Assembly (NCBI GenBank): GCA_945861155.1
Contig: CAMATN010000048.1
Coordinates: 1-33,053 of the forward strand
DNA: 33,053 bases
Direction: 5' to 3'
Source of the DNA: Rhizobium sp. Q54
GTDB lineage: Bacteria; Pseudomonadota; Alphaproteobacteria; ATCC43930; CGMCC-115725
The translations under genes and the position numbers were made by a program. Below the pieces are notes generated by a model. The model was not told the DNA's origin. It worked only from the letters and a program-made list of their open reading frames with translations, and searched no databases. Positions within the stretch are counted from its first letter, which is position 1. Every line of letters starts with the position of its first letter. Positions 16,568 to 26,815 of this stretch are shown in pieces.

Positions 16568-16630
16568 CGTCATCCCGGCGGAGGCCGGGATCCATGTCTG
16601 CCGTGGATACCGGCCTTCGCCGGTATGACA
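16568..16630. repeat. Inverted pair of family A palindromic repeats
   Basis: The first copy, CGTCATCCCGGCGGAGGCCG followed by GGATCCAT, is at 16568-16595. An inverted second copy, TGGATACCGGCCTTCGCCGG followed by TATGACA, is at 16604-16630. Each is itself palindromic and together they form a larger inverted pair, resembling REP/BIME-type elements. The sequence family recurs at 24-62 and 18357-18384. Confidence 0.7.
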
Positions 16631-16691
16631 AGATTATGACAAGATAAGGGGTGCATTACGTTTGGATTCATCCACTAGCATAACCGATCGG

Positions 16692-16724
16692 GATTGCGTC
16701 GTCGCTCCGCTCCTCGCAATGACA
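16692..16724. repeat. Short intergenic repeat, family C (second copy)
   Basis: GATTGCGTCGTCGCTCCGCT followed by CCTCGCAATGACA. It matches the 19710-19742 copy closely and is inverted relative to the 16501 copy. Confidence 0.7.
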
Positions 16725-16742
16725 ATGATGTGGGAGCGGTAA

Positions 16743-18341
16743 TTATCCCGCCGCTATCCGGAAGCCGGCGAGGCCGTCGCGGGCGACCTCGCCGGGCAGT
16801 TCGGTCTCCCAGCGCAGATAGGCGCGCATCGCATCCTGATTGCCGGCGTGGCGGTCGTGGTTCCAGAAGATGTAGTCGATGCGATCCGCATCAGGCGGGG
16901 CATCTGGCGAGGCGGCAAACGGGGGTCCCGCCGCGCGCCACGCCGCGACTCCACCCCGCACCAGCGCGACCGGCCCGGCGGCGATTTCCGCGAGATCGGC
17001 CGCCGCCAGCGCCCCGACAGCGGCATCCTCCGCGAAAACGGCGATGCGTCTCGCGCGCAGAACGCTCGTCGGCAAGCGGTCGAGACGCGGGCGGATGGCC
17101 CACACCGAATCCTCGGGATGCGCCGTCCGGTAATCGGCGCTCGGCGCGATGACGACTGACGCGGCGCCGTCATTGAGCCAGTGCGCCGCTTCGGCCACCC
17201 CGATTTGCAGCACATCGGGGAGTGCGACCGGGGGTTCGCCGGAGCCGGTTTCCAGCGCCTCTGCGTCGAACGGGCGGTCGAGCACGAATGCGTCCCAGCC
17301 CATCTGCGTCGGCCATTGCGCGGTGATGACGGCCCGCGCTTGCGCATCGTCGACCAGTACGAGCCGGGCGCCGCGGGTGGCGACCCAGCGATCGATCGCC
17401 TGCACCAGCTGACCGCCCGGCGCCGACACCGACCCCGGCAGATGCCCGGCGGCGAACTCGTCTGGGGTGCGCACGTCGAGCAGATAGGTCGTGCGCTGCT
17501 CGGATTCGCCCCGCCACGCGGCGAGCGTCGCCATATCGATGCGGCGGACCCCAAACCGGGCGGCGACGGCGTCGGCGCGCTGTCGCGCCTGGGTCAGCGC
17601 CATCGGGCTCGGCGGCCGCAATGTTGTCGTGGCGCCGTGCTCCAATTCGAGCCCGGCGAGGCGCCAGCCCTGGGTCCCGCCTTCGAGCGACATGACCGGG
17701 TTCGGCACACCGGCGGTCAGCAGCGCTTGCGCGCCGATGATGCCGCGGGTGCGCCCGGCGCAGGAGACGACGACCAGCGCGTCGGGGTCGGCGACCAGAT
17801 CGCTAAAGCGCAGCACCAATTCGGCGCCCGGGCAGGTCACCGCGCCCGGCACATGGAAGCGCGCGTATTCGTCGAGCGGCCGGCTGTCGAGGACGATCAC
17901 CTTGTCGCCGGCGCGGCGCCGCCGGTCGAGTTCGGCCGCGGTGATCGCCGGCGTGCCGTATTCGTGCTCGACGATTTCGGCGAAGGCCTTGCTCGGGACA
18001 TTGGTGCTCGGGAACAGCGGGTGTCCCGCTGCCGACCAAGCATCAATCCCGCCCTGCAGAACATGCACCGCGCCGTAACCGAGCCCCGCGAGGCGGTGCG
18101 CGGCCTTGTCGGCGATGCCGTCGCCATCGTCGACCAGCGCGACCCGGCACGAAAGCCGCGGCACCAGCGGGCCGATGGCAATTTCGAGGCGGCTATACGG
18201 GAGGTTTACGGCGAGCAGCGGGTGGCCGGCGCCGTGCTGCCCCTCCTCGCGCACATCAAGGAACGCGACCTCGCCGCCATCGCCGAGCCATCGCCGCAGG
18301 GTCGCGACGTCGATCGCCTTCGGTTCGGAGTCTACGGCCAT
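16743..18341 (-). CDS. Four-domain rhodanese-like protein
   Basis: 532 residues made of four tandem rhodanese domains (about 8-108, 128-232, 265-355 and 375-480) plus a tail containing DRIDYIFWNHDRHAGNQDAM. Only domain 2 has a catalytic-loop cysteine, Cys194 in VVSCAGRTRG. The matching positions in domains 1, 3 and 4 read LVDDGDG, LVDDAQA and FAEDAAV, so those are probably inactive. The protein would transfer or bind sulfane sulfur in the cytoplasm; no signal peptide is visible. The start at 18341 is set by GAGGAGA 6 bases upstream; an extension to 18398 runs into a family A repeat and is rejected. Neighbours do not point to a sulfur pathway, so the role is open. Confidence 0.88.
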   Translation of the reverse strand: MAVDSEPKAIDVATLRRWLGDGGEVAFLDVREEGQHGAGHPLLAVNLPYSRLEIAIGPLVPRLSCRVALVDDGDGIADKAAHRLAGLGYGAVHVLQGGIDAWSAAGHPLFPSTNVPSKAFAEIVEHEYGTPAITAAELDRRRRAGDKVIVLDSRPLDEYARFHVPGAVTCPGAELVLRFSDLVADPDALVVVSCAGRTRGIIGAQALLTAGVPNPVMSLEGGTQGWRLAGLELEHGATTTLRPPSPMALTQARQRADAVAARFGVRRIDMATLAAWRGESEQRTTYLLDVRTPDEFAAGHLPGSVSAPGGQLVQAIDRWVATRGARLVLVDDAQARAVITAQWPTQMGWDAFVLDRPFDAEALETGSGEPPVALPDVLQIGVAEAAHWLNDGAASVVIAPSADYRTAHPEDSVWAIRPRLDRLPTSVLRARRIAVFAEDAAVGALAAADLAEIAAGPVALVRGGVAAWRAAGPPFAASPDAPPDADRIDYIFWNHDRHAGNQDAMRAYLRWETELPGEVARDGLAGFRIAAG

Positions 18342-18356
18342 TGGGCTTCTCCTCAA

Positions 18357-18384
18357 TGTCATCCCGGCGAAAGCCGGGATCCAT
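18357..18384. repeat. Family A palindromic repeat
   Basis: TGTCATCCCGGCGAAAGCCG followed by GGATCCAT, 15 bases upstream of the rhodanese start. It is nearly identical to the 16568 copy. Confidence 0.7.
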
Positions 18385-18516
18385 TTCTCCGCGGGCAATA
18401 CTATCCAAGCCGCCCCGATGTCGAAACGATCCTTGCCGCGCCGAAACCGACGGCACCATGGATCCGCGGCATTCGAGGTTGTCGGTAGATCGCCGGCAGC
18501 GCTGCATCGGCAATTT

Positions 18517-18630
18517 GCGTCCTTCGAGACGGCCGCTTCGCGACCTCCTCAGGATGACGGTATGTATTTGATGGCATTGAGAAAGAACGTCATCCTGAGG
18601 AGCGCCCCAAGGGTGCGTCTCGAAGGACGC
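18517..18630. repeat. Nested inverted-repeat element, family B (copy 1)
   Basis: Outer arms GCGTCCTTCGAGACG (18517-18531) and CGTCTCGAAGGACGC (18616-18630) are perfectly complementary. Inner arms CTCCTCAGGATGACG (18545-18559) and CGTCATCCTGAGGAG (18588-18602) are too. The 114-base element has the same layout as the copy at 19786-19909. The loop GATGGCATTGAGAAA resembles the reverse complement of the other loop. An 11-base direct repeat CATCGGCAATT flanks it at 18505-18515 and 18647-18657. This accounts for most of the 365-base gap between the rhodanese gene and the amidohydrolase gene; no gene is visible there. Confidence 0.75.
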
Positions 18631-18706
18631 ACGGCTTCTATCCAGCCATCGGCAATTGTTACAGCCTCCTGCGCCGGGATGACATCGAGGGGGTTGCCGA
18701 CTCGGC

Positions 18707-19669
18707 TTACATCTTCAGCAGCCGCTTGGCGTTGCCGCTCAGGATTTTCGCGCTATCTTCGGCGCAAAGCGGGATGCGGTGCACCCATTCGGTGCCGGGC
18801 GCGTTCTCGACGAACGGGTAGTCGACCGAAAAGAGGATGCGGTCGACCCCCATCTCCATCACGCAGAGCAAGAGCGCCGGGTCGGAGAAAAAGCCGCTCG
18901 TCGTGATCCAGAAATGCTCGCAGAACGCGTCGCGGAACCAGTTCGGGCCGGCGCCGTCGCGCACCAGCCCCATGTTGATGCGCCAGAGATAGAACGGCAG
19001 GCCCTCGCCCAGATGGCCCAGTATGATCTTGAGGCCGGGGTGCTCGTCGAAGACGCCGCTCAGTATCAGGCGGATGCCCTGGGTCGCGGTCTCCACCGTA
19101 AAGCCCCAGGCGGCGCGCAGGATCGTCGGGTATTTATCGACGTAATCCTTGTAATACGCCTCGATCACGGCCGGGTGCGGGATCGAGGGGTGCAGATAGA
19201 GCGGCACGTCGAGCGCCGCGGCGCGCTCGAAGATCGGCCAGAACCGGCGGTCGTCTAGAAACAGGCCGTTGGTCAGCCCGTGCACCATCGCGCCCTTGAA
19301 ACCGAGCCGGGTCACCGCGCGCTCGAGTTCGTCGGCGGCGGCCTTGGGGTCGGGGGTCGGCAAGGTCGCGAAGCCGGCGAAGCGGTCGGGGTGGGCGCGG
19401 ACGGTCTCGGCGAGCCGGTCGTTGGCGCCGCGCGCCAGCCGCACCGCGAGTTCGGCGTCGGCGATCTTCTGCACCGACGGGGCGCCGTGCGACAGCACCT
19501 GGATGTCGATCCCGGCGGCATCCATCTCGGCGATGCGGCCCTGGCCGACATCGTCGAGCCGCTCGGCGACACGCGGACCGCCGGTCCGGTCCATGCCGGC
19601 GATGTGCTGCTTTATCTCGGGGTCGAGATAATGCTCCTCGAGGGCGATGACCTGCGGTTTGGGCGCCAT
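18707..19669 (-). CDS. Amidohydrolase_2 family, gamma-resorcylate-decarboxylase-like metal enzyme
   Basis: A 320-residue TIM-barrel enzyme of the ACMSD/dihydroxybenzoate-decarboxylase group. The metal ligands by comparison are Glu11 and His13 in ALEEHY (E-x-H, the resorcylate-decarboxylase type, rather than the H-x-H of ACMSD), His160 in LYLHP, His219 in GHLGEG and Asp283 in SVDYPF. Members carry out non-oxidative, reversible decarboxylation of hydroxybenzoates, and others hydrolyse lactones, so the substrate is uncertain. The start ATG at 19669 is preceded by GGAGGGAAAC-type sequence. It is on the same strand as the rhodanese gene but separated by 365 bases with repeats, so it is probably an independent unit. 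It is likely cytoplasmic. Confidence 0.88.
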   Translation of the reverse strand: MAPKPQVIALEEHYLDPEIKQHIAGMDRTGGPRVAERLDDVGQGRIAEMDAAGIDIQVLSHGAPSVQKIADAELAVRLARGANDRLAETVRAHPDRFAGFATLPTPDPKAAADELERAVTRLGFKGAMVHGLTNGLFLDDRRFWPIFERAAALDVPLYLHPSIPHPAVIEAYYKDYVDKYPTILRAAWGFTVETATQGIRLILSGVFDEHPGLKIILGHLGEGLPFYLWRINMGLVRDGAGPNWFRDAFCEHFWITTSGFFSDPALLLCVMEMGVDRILFSVDYPFVENAPGTEWVHRIPLCAEDSAKILSGNAKRLLKM

Positions 19670-19709
19670 GTTTCCCTCCGGCTCTGCGCGGCGAGATTGA
19701 GTTTGCCGA

Positions 19710-19742
19710 GATTGCGTCGTCGCCGCACTCCTCGCAATGACA
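19710..19742. repeat. Short intergenic repeat, family C (third copy)
   Basis: GATTGCGTCGTCGCCGCACT followed by CCTCGCAATGACA, almost identical to 16692-16724. Confidence 0.7.
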
Positions 19743-19785
19743 ATTCCGTTGGTAGTTTCTCAGTTTTCGATTGGAGAAACGGCGT

Positions 19786-19909
19786 GCGTCCTTCGAGACG
19801 CCCGCTTCGCGGGCTCCTCAGGATGAGGATTTTTCTTAATGCCATCAAAGAAGTACCTCATCCTGAGGAGCGCTTCCGGCGAACGCCGGGAGCGCGTCTC
19901 GAAGGACGC
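19786..19909. repeat. Nested inverted-repeat element, family B (copy 2)
   Basis: Outer arms GCGTCCTTCGAGACG (19786-19800) and CGTCTCGAAGGACGC (19895-19909) are perfectly complementary, as are inner arms CTCCTCAGGATGAGG (19814-19828) and CCTCATCCTGAGGAG (19856-19870). Each half also contains its own small hairpin (GCCCGC-TTC-GCGGGC on the left), so the 124-base unit could fold as a branched cruciform. With the family C copy it fills most of the 364-base gap before the nucleotide-sugar dehydratase gene; no gene is visible. AT-rich sequence at 19984-19998 could serve as that gene's promoter. Confidence 0.75.
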
Positions 19910-20033
19910 ACAACGCTGATGCAATTCAAACTGAGGCACTACTCCGTTTCGCGGCGCCGCTGCGATTTCCCGGCCGCGCCGATCTTTGCTATAGAAAGCG
20001 TGCTCTCTGGAAACCGCCGGGCTGATCCGCCGC

Positions 20034-22007
20034 GTGTCGATCCTCCCAAAATCCCGCCGCGCCGTTCTGGCGTTTCTGCACGATGTCGCGATGGCCGCGC
20101 TGTCCTTCGCGCTGGCGCTTTATCTGCGGCTCGGCGACGAGGTTCTCTCGAACGAGCCGCGGCTGACGATCCTCTACGGCGTCGCCTTTACCGGGATCGC
20201 CGCGATCGTCTTCCTGGTGACCGGGCTTTACCGCGGCATCTGGCGCTATGCCTCGCTCCCGGATCTGTTCAACATCGCGCGCGCCGCGACCCTGACCGAG
20301 CTGATTTTCCTGCCGGTGATGTTTCTGTTCACCCGGCTCGACACGTTGCCGCGCTCGTTCCTATTGATCGACTGGCTGGTGCTGATCGCGCTATTGGGCG
20401 GGCCGCGGCTCGGCTACCGGTTGTTCAAGGATCGCGGCCTCGACCATCTGCTGGAGCGCGACCGCGCCGCCAGCGTGCCGGTGCTGCTGATCAGCACCAA
20501 GGACGGCGCCGACACGCTGATCCGCGAGACCGTGCGCGACCGCAACGCGGTCTATCGGGTGGTCGGGATGCTGTCCGATACGCCGTCGCGGGTCGGCCGT
20601 CAGATCTATGGCGTGCCGGTGCTCGGTACCATCGATTCGCTGGAGACCGTCGTCGCCGCGCTCGACCGCCGCGGCCGTCGGCCGCAAAAGCTCGTGGTCA
20701 CCGCACAGGGCCTCGCCGGCGCCGAAATGCGCCGTTTGCTCGACCGCGCCGACGCGCTGGCGATCCCGCTCGCCCGCCTGCCGCGGCTGACCGAATTCCA
20801 GCAGACGCGGGCGGACGCATCGCCGGCGCCCATTGATCTCGCCCGGCCGATCGCGCTCGAGGATCTGCTCGGACGGCCGCAGGCGGTGCTCGACCGCGAC
20901 GCGATGGCCGGGCTGATCCGCGGGCGGCGCATCCTCGTCACCGGCGCCGGCGGCACGATCGGGTCCGAGCTGGCCCGGCAGATCGCCGCGCTCGCGCCGG
21001 CCCGGCTGGTGCTGGTCGATAACAGCGAGTTCCTGCTGTACGCGATCGACCAGGAGCTGCGCGAAAGGTGGCCCGCGCTCGCCGTCACTCCGCTGTTGGG
21101 CGATACGCGCGACCGCTGCCGGATCGATACGATCGTCGGGGCCGAGCAGCCGCAGATCGTGTTCCACGCCGCCGCGCTCAAGCACGTGCCGATGGTCGAG
21201 GCCAACCCGATCGAGGGCGTCTTGACCAACGTAATCGGCAGCCGCAACGTTGCCGAGGCGGCGCGCGCCTTTGGCGCCGCGCTGGTCGTGATGATCTCGA
21301 CCGACAAGGCGGTCGATCCGGCAAGCGTGATGGGCGCCACCAAGCGGCTCGCCGAGCGGTTCTGCCAGGCGCTCGACCTCTATGAGGCGCGCCGGCCGGC
21401 GCCGGGAACCCGGTTCGTGACCGTGCGCTTCGGCAACGTCCTGGGCTCGACCGGGTCGGTGGTGCCGCTGTTCAGCCGCCAGCTCGCCGCCGGCGGCCCC
21501 CTGACGGTGACCCATCCCGAGGTCAGCCGGTTCTTCATGACCGTGCGCGAGGCGGTCGAACTGGTCCTCGAAGCCTCCGCGACGGCGCCCGACCCCCCCG
21601 AGGACAAAGGAGACGGCGATGCGCGCGGTAAGATCTTCGTCCTCGACATGGGCGAGCCGGTCCGAATCGTCGATCTGGCGCGCCAGATGATCCGCCTCGC
21701 CGGTCTGCGCCCGGAGCGCGACATCGCGATCGCCTATACCGGCCTGCGCCCCGGCGAGAAATTGCACGAGGCGCTGTTCCACGCGGCCGAGTCGCCGATC
21801 CCGACGCGAAATCCCGCCCTGCGCCTGGCCGCGCCGCGCACCGCCGATTACGCGGTGCTGGCCCGCTCGATCGACGAATTGGAAGAGCAGGCGCGCGGCG
21901 GCCACCAGGCGCGGGTGCTCGATTTGCTGCATCTTCTGGTGCCGGAGTACCGCTCGGAGCCGGCGGCGGCGCGAGCCGCGCCGGCGGTTGCGGCGCGCTC
22001 GGGTTAG
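20034..22007 (+). CDS. Membrane-bound nucleotide-sugar 4,6-dehydratase (CapD/WbpM/FlaA1 family)
   Basis: A 657-residue protein. Residues 1-125 contain four hydrophobic helices. Residues about 145-255 form a CoA-binding-like Rossmann domain. Residues about 295-600 form an extended-SDR domain with TGAGGTIGS (303-311), HAAALKHVPMVE and STDKAVDPASVMGATK, where Met replaces the usual catalytic Tyr of the Yxxx K motif, as is normal for inverting UDP-GlcNAc 4,6-dehydratases. The enzyme acts on UDP-GlcNAc (or similar) at the inner membrane to supply rare sugars for surface polysaccharide or glycoprotein. The start is a GTG at 20034 without a strong ribosome binding site. No glycosyltransferases neighbour it, so it sits outside a polysaccharide cluster here. 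Confidence 0.93.
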   Translation: MSILPKSRRAVLAFLHDVAMAALSFALALYLRLGDEVLSNEPRLTILYGVAFTGIAAIVFLVTGLYRGIWRYASLPDLFNIARAATLTELIFLPVMFLFTRLDTLPRSFLLIDWLVLIALLGGPRLGYRLFKDRGLDHLLERDRAASVPVLLISTKDGADTLIRETVRDRNAVYRVVGMLSDTPSRVGRQIYGVPVLGTIDSLETVVAALDRRGRRPQKLVVTAQGLAGAEMRRLLDRADALAIPLARLPRLTEFQQTRADASPAPIDLARPIALEDLLGRPQAVLDRDAMAGLIRGRRILVTGAGGTIGSELARQIAALAPARLVLVDNSEFLLYAIDQELRERWPALAVTPLLGDTRDRCRIDTIVGAEQPQIVFHAAALKHVPMVEANPIEGVLTNVIGSRNVAEAARAFGAALVVMISTDKAVDPASVMGATKRLAERFCQALDLYEARRPAPGTRFVTVRFGNVLGSTGSVVPLFSRQLAAGGPLTVTHPEVSRFFMTVREAVELVLEASATAPDPPEDKGDGDARGKIFVLDMGEPVRIVDLARQMIRLAGLRPERDIAIAYTGLRPGEKLHEALFHAAESPIPTRNPALRLAAPRTADYAVLARSIDELEEQARGGHQARVLDLLHLLVPEYRSEPAAARAAPAVAARSG

Positions 22008-22062
22008 TTGCTGGTAGTATGGCAACGGCGCCCGCGCGGCGGACGATTGAGGAGCCTGGCTG

Positions 22063-22266
22063 GTGAGAGCAGTCGTGTTGATGCTGGGCCTGGGGGTGCT
22101 GGCGACGATGCTGGCAAGCGGGTGTTCCGACGACAAACCTGCCGCGACCGCCGCGAGCAAGGCCAGTTCGGAAGAAATCCTCAAGCGGAATTGCGCCGAC
22201 CCAAAATGGCGCGAGCAGAACCTCGGGCTGTGGTACTCGGTGTGCCGTCAGCCGGTACGTTGGTAG
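22063..22266 (+). CDS. Small putative lipoprotein
   Basis: 67 residues from a GTG with GGAG 8 bases upstream. A short positive N-terminus, a hydrophobic core (VVLMLGLGVLATML) and the lipobox LASGC give lipidation at Cys21 and a mature chain of 47 residues. The mature part is polar, with two more cysteines (Cys44 and Cys61, in RNCADPKW and WYSVC) that could form a disulfide. The residue after Cys21 is Ser, so outer-membrane sorting is expected by the usual rule. No family recognised with confidence. It sits 55 bases after the dehydratase gene and 32 before the GST gene. Confidence 0.75.
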   Translation: MRAVVLMLGLGVLATMLASGCSDDKPAATAASKASSEEILKRNCADPKWREQNLGLWYSVCRQPVRW

Positions 22267-22298
22267 ATTGGGGGTTGGTCGATAGAAGGACGAGCGTC

Positions 22299-22928
22299 AT
22301 GCTTAGACTTTACTATGCTCCCGGCACGTGCGCGCTCGCGACGCACATCGCGCTGGAAGAGGCCGGCGCGCCTTACGAGGCGGTTCTGGTCGATTTCCGG
22401 TCGCAGAGCCAGCGGAGCGCCGAATACCTCGCGGTAAACCCGAAAGGGCGCGTTCCCGCGCTGGTGACCGAAAGCGGCACGCTTACGGAAACGCCCGCGC
22501 TGCTGTGCTTTGTGGCGCAGCGCTTTCCAAACGCCGAACTCGCCCCCCTCGATGATCCGTTCGCCCTGGCGCAGGTGCAGGAATTCAACAGTTATCTTTG
22601 CGCGACCGTGCATGTGGCGCACGCGCATGGCAGGCGCGGCACAAGGTGGGCGGACGACGCCGCGGCGATCGAGGCGATGCAGCGCAAGGTGCCGTCGACC
22701 ATGACGGAATGCTTTGAGCTGATCGAGCACAAGCTCGTGAAGGGTCCGTGGGTCATGGGCGACCGGTATACGATCTGCGATCCGTATCTGTTCACCATCG
22801 CGTCCTGGATCGAAGGTGACGGCGTCGACACCACCAAAGTGCCGCGAATCATGGAGCACCGCAGACGCATGCTGGCGCGTCCCGCCGTGCAAAAGGCGGT
22901 GGCTGCCGAAGGCACGCAGATTCCTTGA
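22299..22928 (+). CDS. Glutathione S-transferase, beta-class-like
   Basis: A 209-residue cytosolic GST. The thioredoxin-like N-terminal domain begins MLRLYYAPGTCALATHIALE, with Cys11 at the position of the beta-class catalytic cysteine (Cys10 in the classical enzyme). NPKGRVPAL carries the cis-proline, followed by the glutathione-contacting TETPALLCFVA. The C-terminal helical domain contains the conserved MGDRYTICDPYLFTIASW. AGAAGGA stands 8 bases before the ATG. It probably conjugates or reduces electrophiles with glutathione. The next gene overlaps or abuts its stop, so the two are likely co-translated. Confidence 0.93.
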   Translation: MLRLYYAPGTCALATHIALEEAGAPYEAVLVDFRSQSQRSAEYLAVNPKGRVPALVTESGTLTETPALLCFVAQRFPNAELAPLDDPFALAQVQEFNSYLCATVHVAHAHGRRGTRWADDAAAIEAMQRKVPSTMTECFELIEHKLVKGPWVMGDRYTICDPYLFTIASWIEGDGVDTTKVPRIMEHRRRMLARPAVQKAVAAEGTQIP

Positions 22929-22939
22929 CGCGCCAGGCA

Positions 22940-24244
22940 ATGGCCTCTGTGGATTTGACGCATTTTCTTGTCGTCGGCGCCGGCGCGGCGGGGCTGATGA
23001 CGGCCCGCGAGCTTGCGCGCGCAGGCAAGCGAGTGACCATCATCGAGGCGCGAGACCGATGCGGCGGACGCATCTTCCCGCTGCCGTCCGAGGAATTCGG
23101 ATACAAGGCGGAGGGCGGCGCCGAGTTTGTCCATGGCGCCGCCCCGGTAACGCGAGCCGTGATGCGCGAAGCGCGACTGTCGCTGTCGCCGCGCCAGGGT
23201 ACGCGATGGAGTGCCCGCACCGGTGCGTTGTCGCCCGACGAGCCTTCGCTTCCCGACGCGGATCGGTTCTATCAAGCCTTGACGGAGGTGAAAGCCGATC
23301 TGCCCGTCGCCGAATTCCTGGAGACGCATTTTGCCGGTCGGCGGTACGACGAGCTGCGGCGCTCGGTCACCCGAACGGTCGAGGGCTACGACGCGGCCGA
23401 CCCGCACCGCTTCAGCACAATGGCGCTGCGCGACGAGTGGATTTCTCGGGACGATGGCGAGCACGGCCGGATCGCGCAAGGCTACGGCGCGCTGATCGAC
23501 TATCTCGCATCCGAATGCCGCTTGCAGGGCGCCGCGATCCATTTCGGCGCGGCCGTAACTTCCGTCGACATGGTCCGGGGACGCATCGCCGCACGCTGTC
23601 GCGACGGCGCCGTCTTCGAGGCCGATGCCGCGATCCTCGCCGTGCCGCTCCCGCTCCTGTCCGACATCGCGCTTCCGTCGGCGACGCGCGAGCGGGTAGC
23701 GGCCACGGCCGATATCGGGTTCGGCAACGTTGTCAAGATCCTGCTGCGCTTCGAAACGAAATGGTGGGCCGATAGCGGCGGTCGAAATCTGGGCGATTTG
23801 TCGTTCCTAATGTCGAACGCGCGGGTCCCGACCTGGTGGACACAGCATCCGGACGAATATCCGGTGCTGACCGGCTGGTTCGCCGGGCCCAAGGCCGACA
23901 GGGTGTCGGCGCTCACCGAGGCCGAACTGATCGACATGGGGCTCGCCTCGCTCGCGGAGATTTTCGATCTGCCTCCAGACCGCATCAGCACGAACCTCGC
24001 CGCGTCGCGAGCGATCAACTGGGGCAACGATCCGTTCGCGCGCGGCGCTTATTCCTACGCCACGCCCAGGACGCGCGACGCGCTGTCGGTGCTCAGAGCC
24101 CCGAGTGGCGACGCCATATTCTTGTCCGGCGAGGCGCTCTATGCCGGACCGGATATGGGCACGGTCGAGGCGGCGCTGGCCAGCGGCCAGGAAACAGCGC
24201 AGACGATCCTCAGAGGGTCTCCGGCGACATCACCCCGCGCCTGA
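22940..24244 (+). CDS. Flavin-containing amine oxidase family protein
   Basis: About 434 residues. The FAD-binding Rossmann motif VVGAGAAGLMTARELARAG is near residues 11-29, then EARDRCGGRI, which continues the dinucleotide fold. The C-terminal GEALYAGPDMGTVEAALASG contacts the flavin as in monoamine oxidases. Reaction: oxidation of an amine (or a related C-N or C-C bond) with FAD; the substrate is unknown. Start: ATG 22940 or a TTG at 22925 overlapping the GST stop; neither has a clear ribosome binding site, so coupling to GST translation is likely. No signal peptide is evident, though the N-terminal strand is the FAD fold itself. It converges on maeB with 43 bases between stops. Confidence 0.9.
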   Translation: MASVDLTHFLVVGAGAAGLMTARELARAGKRVTIIEARDRCGGRIFPLPSEEFGYKAEGGAEFVHGAAPVTRAVMREARLSLSPRQGTRWSARTGALSPDEPSLPDADRFYQALTEVKADLPVAEFLETHFAGRRYDELRRSVTRTVEGYDAADPHRFSTMALRDEWISRDDGEHGRIAQGYGALIDYLASECRLQGAAIHFGAAVTSVDMVRGRIAARCRDGAVFEADAAILAVPLPLLSDIALPSATRERVAATADIGFGNVVKILLRFETKWWADSGGRNLGDLSFLMSNARVPTWWTQHPDEYPVLTGWFAGPKADRVSALTEAELIDMGLASLAEIFDLPPDRISTNLAASRAINWGNDPFARGAYSYATPRTRDALSVLRAPSGDAIFLSGEALYAGPDMGTVEAALASGQETAQTILRGSPATSPRA

Positions 24245-24287
24245 AAGCGCCCTGGCTACAATGATCGACCGTCGGGCTTGACCATGC

Positions 24288-26570
<2,283 letters not shown>

Positions 26571-26815
26571 AATCGCCGATGCTCCTCATCCGGCCCGTTA
26601 ACAGCGGTGAGGGCCCGTCGGCAATGTAGAGGAGTGGGCGTCTTTAGGTCAAAGCCGCACGCCACCAAAGCACCGGTGCTCCACGCCAGTGGAGATGGTG
26701 TCCAGTCATAAGTCCCCTTCGGGGTAGCGGCGGACATGAGGCGGCACCGCGCGGTGCTCGCGGGTTTGAGACAAATTTGTTACTATCGGCGGCGTTCAGA
26801 GGTCGAGGGGTGCCA

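Noticed and set aside
18342-18398. Extended start of the rhodanese gene
   Set aside because: The extra residues (KWIPAFAGMT) are translated repeat sequence, and a good ribosome binding site lies before 18341.
17181-18488. 435-codon plus-strand frame
   Set aside because: It is antisense to the four-domain rhodanese gene and has no recognisable domain.
19612-19848. 78-codon frame over the repeats
   Set aside because: It is a translation of family B and C repeats, with no independent support.
16501-19909. CRISPR array
   Set aside because: The repeats are palindromic, few and irregularly spaced, with no spacer pattern or cas genes.
20391-22184. 597-codon minus-strand frame
   Set aside because: It is antisense to the CapD-family dehydratase; His/Arg/Glu-rich low-complexity sequence typical of shadow frames.
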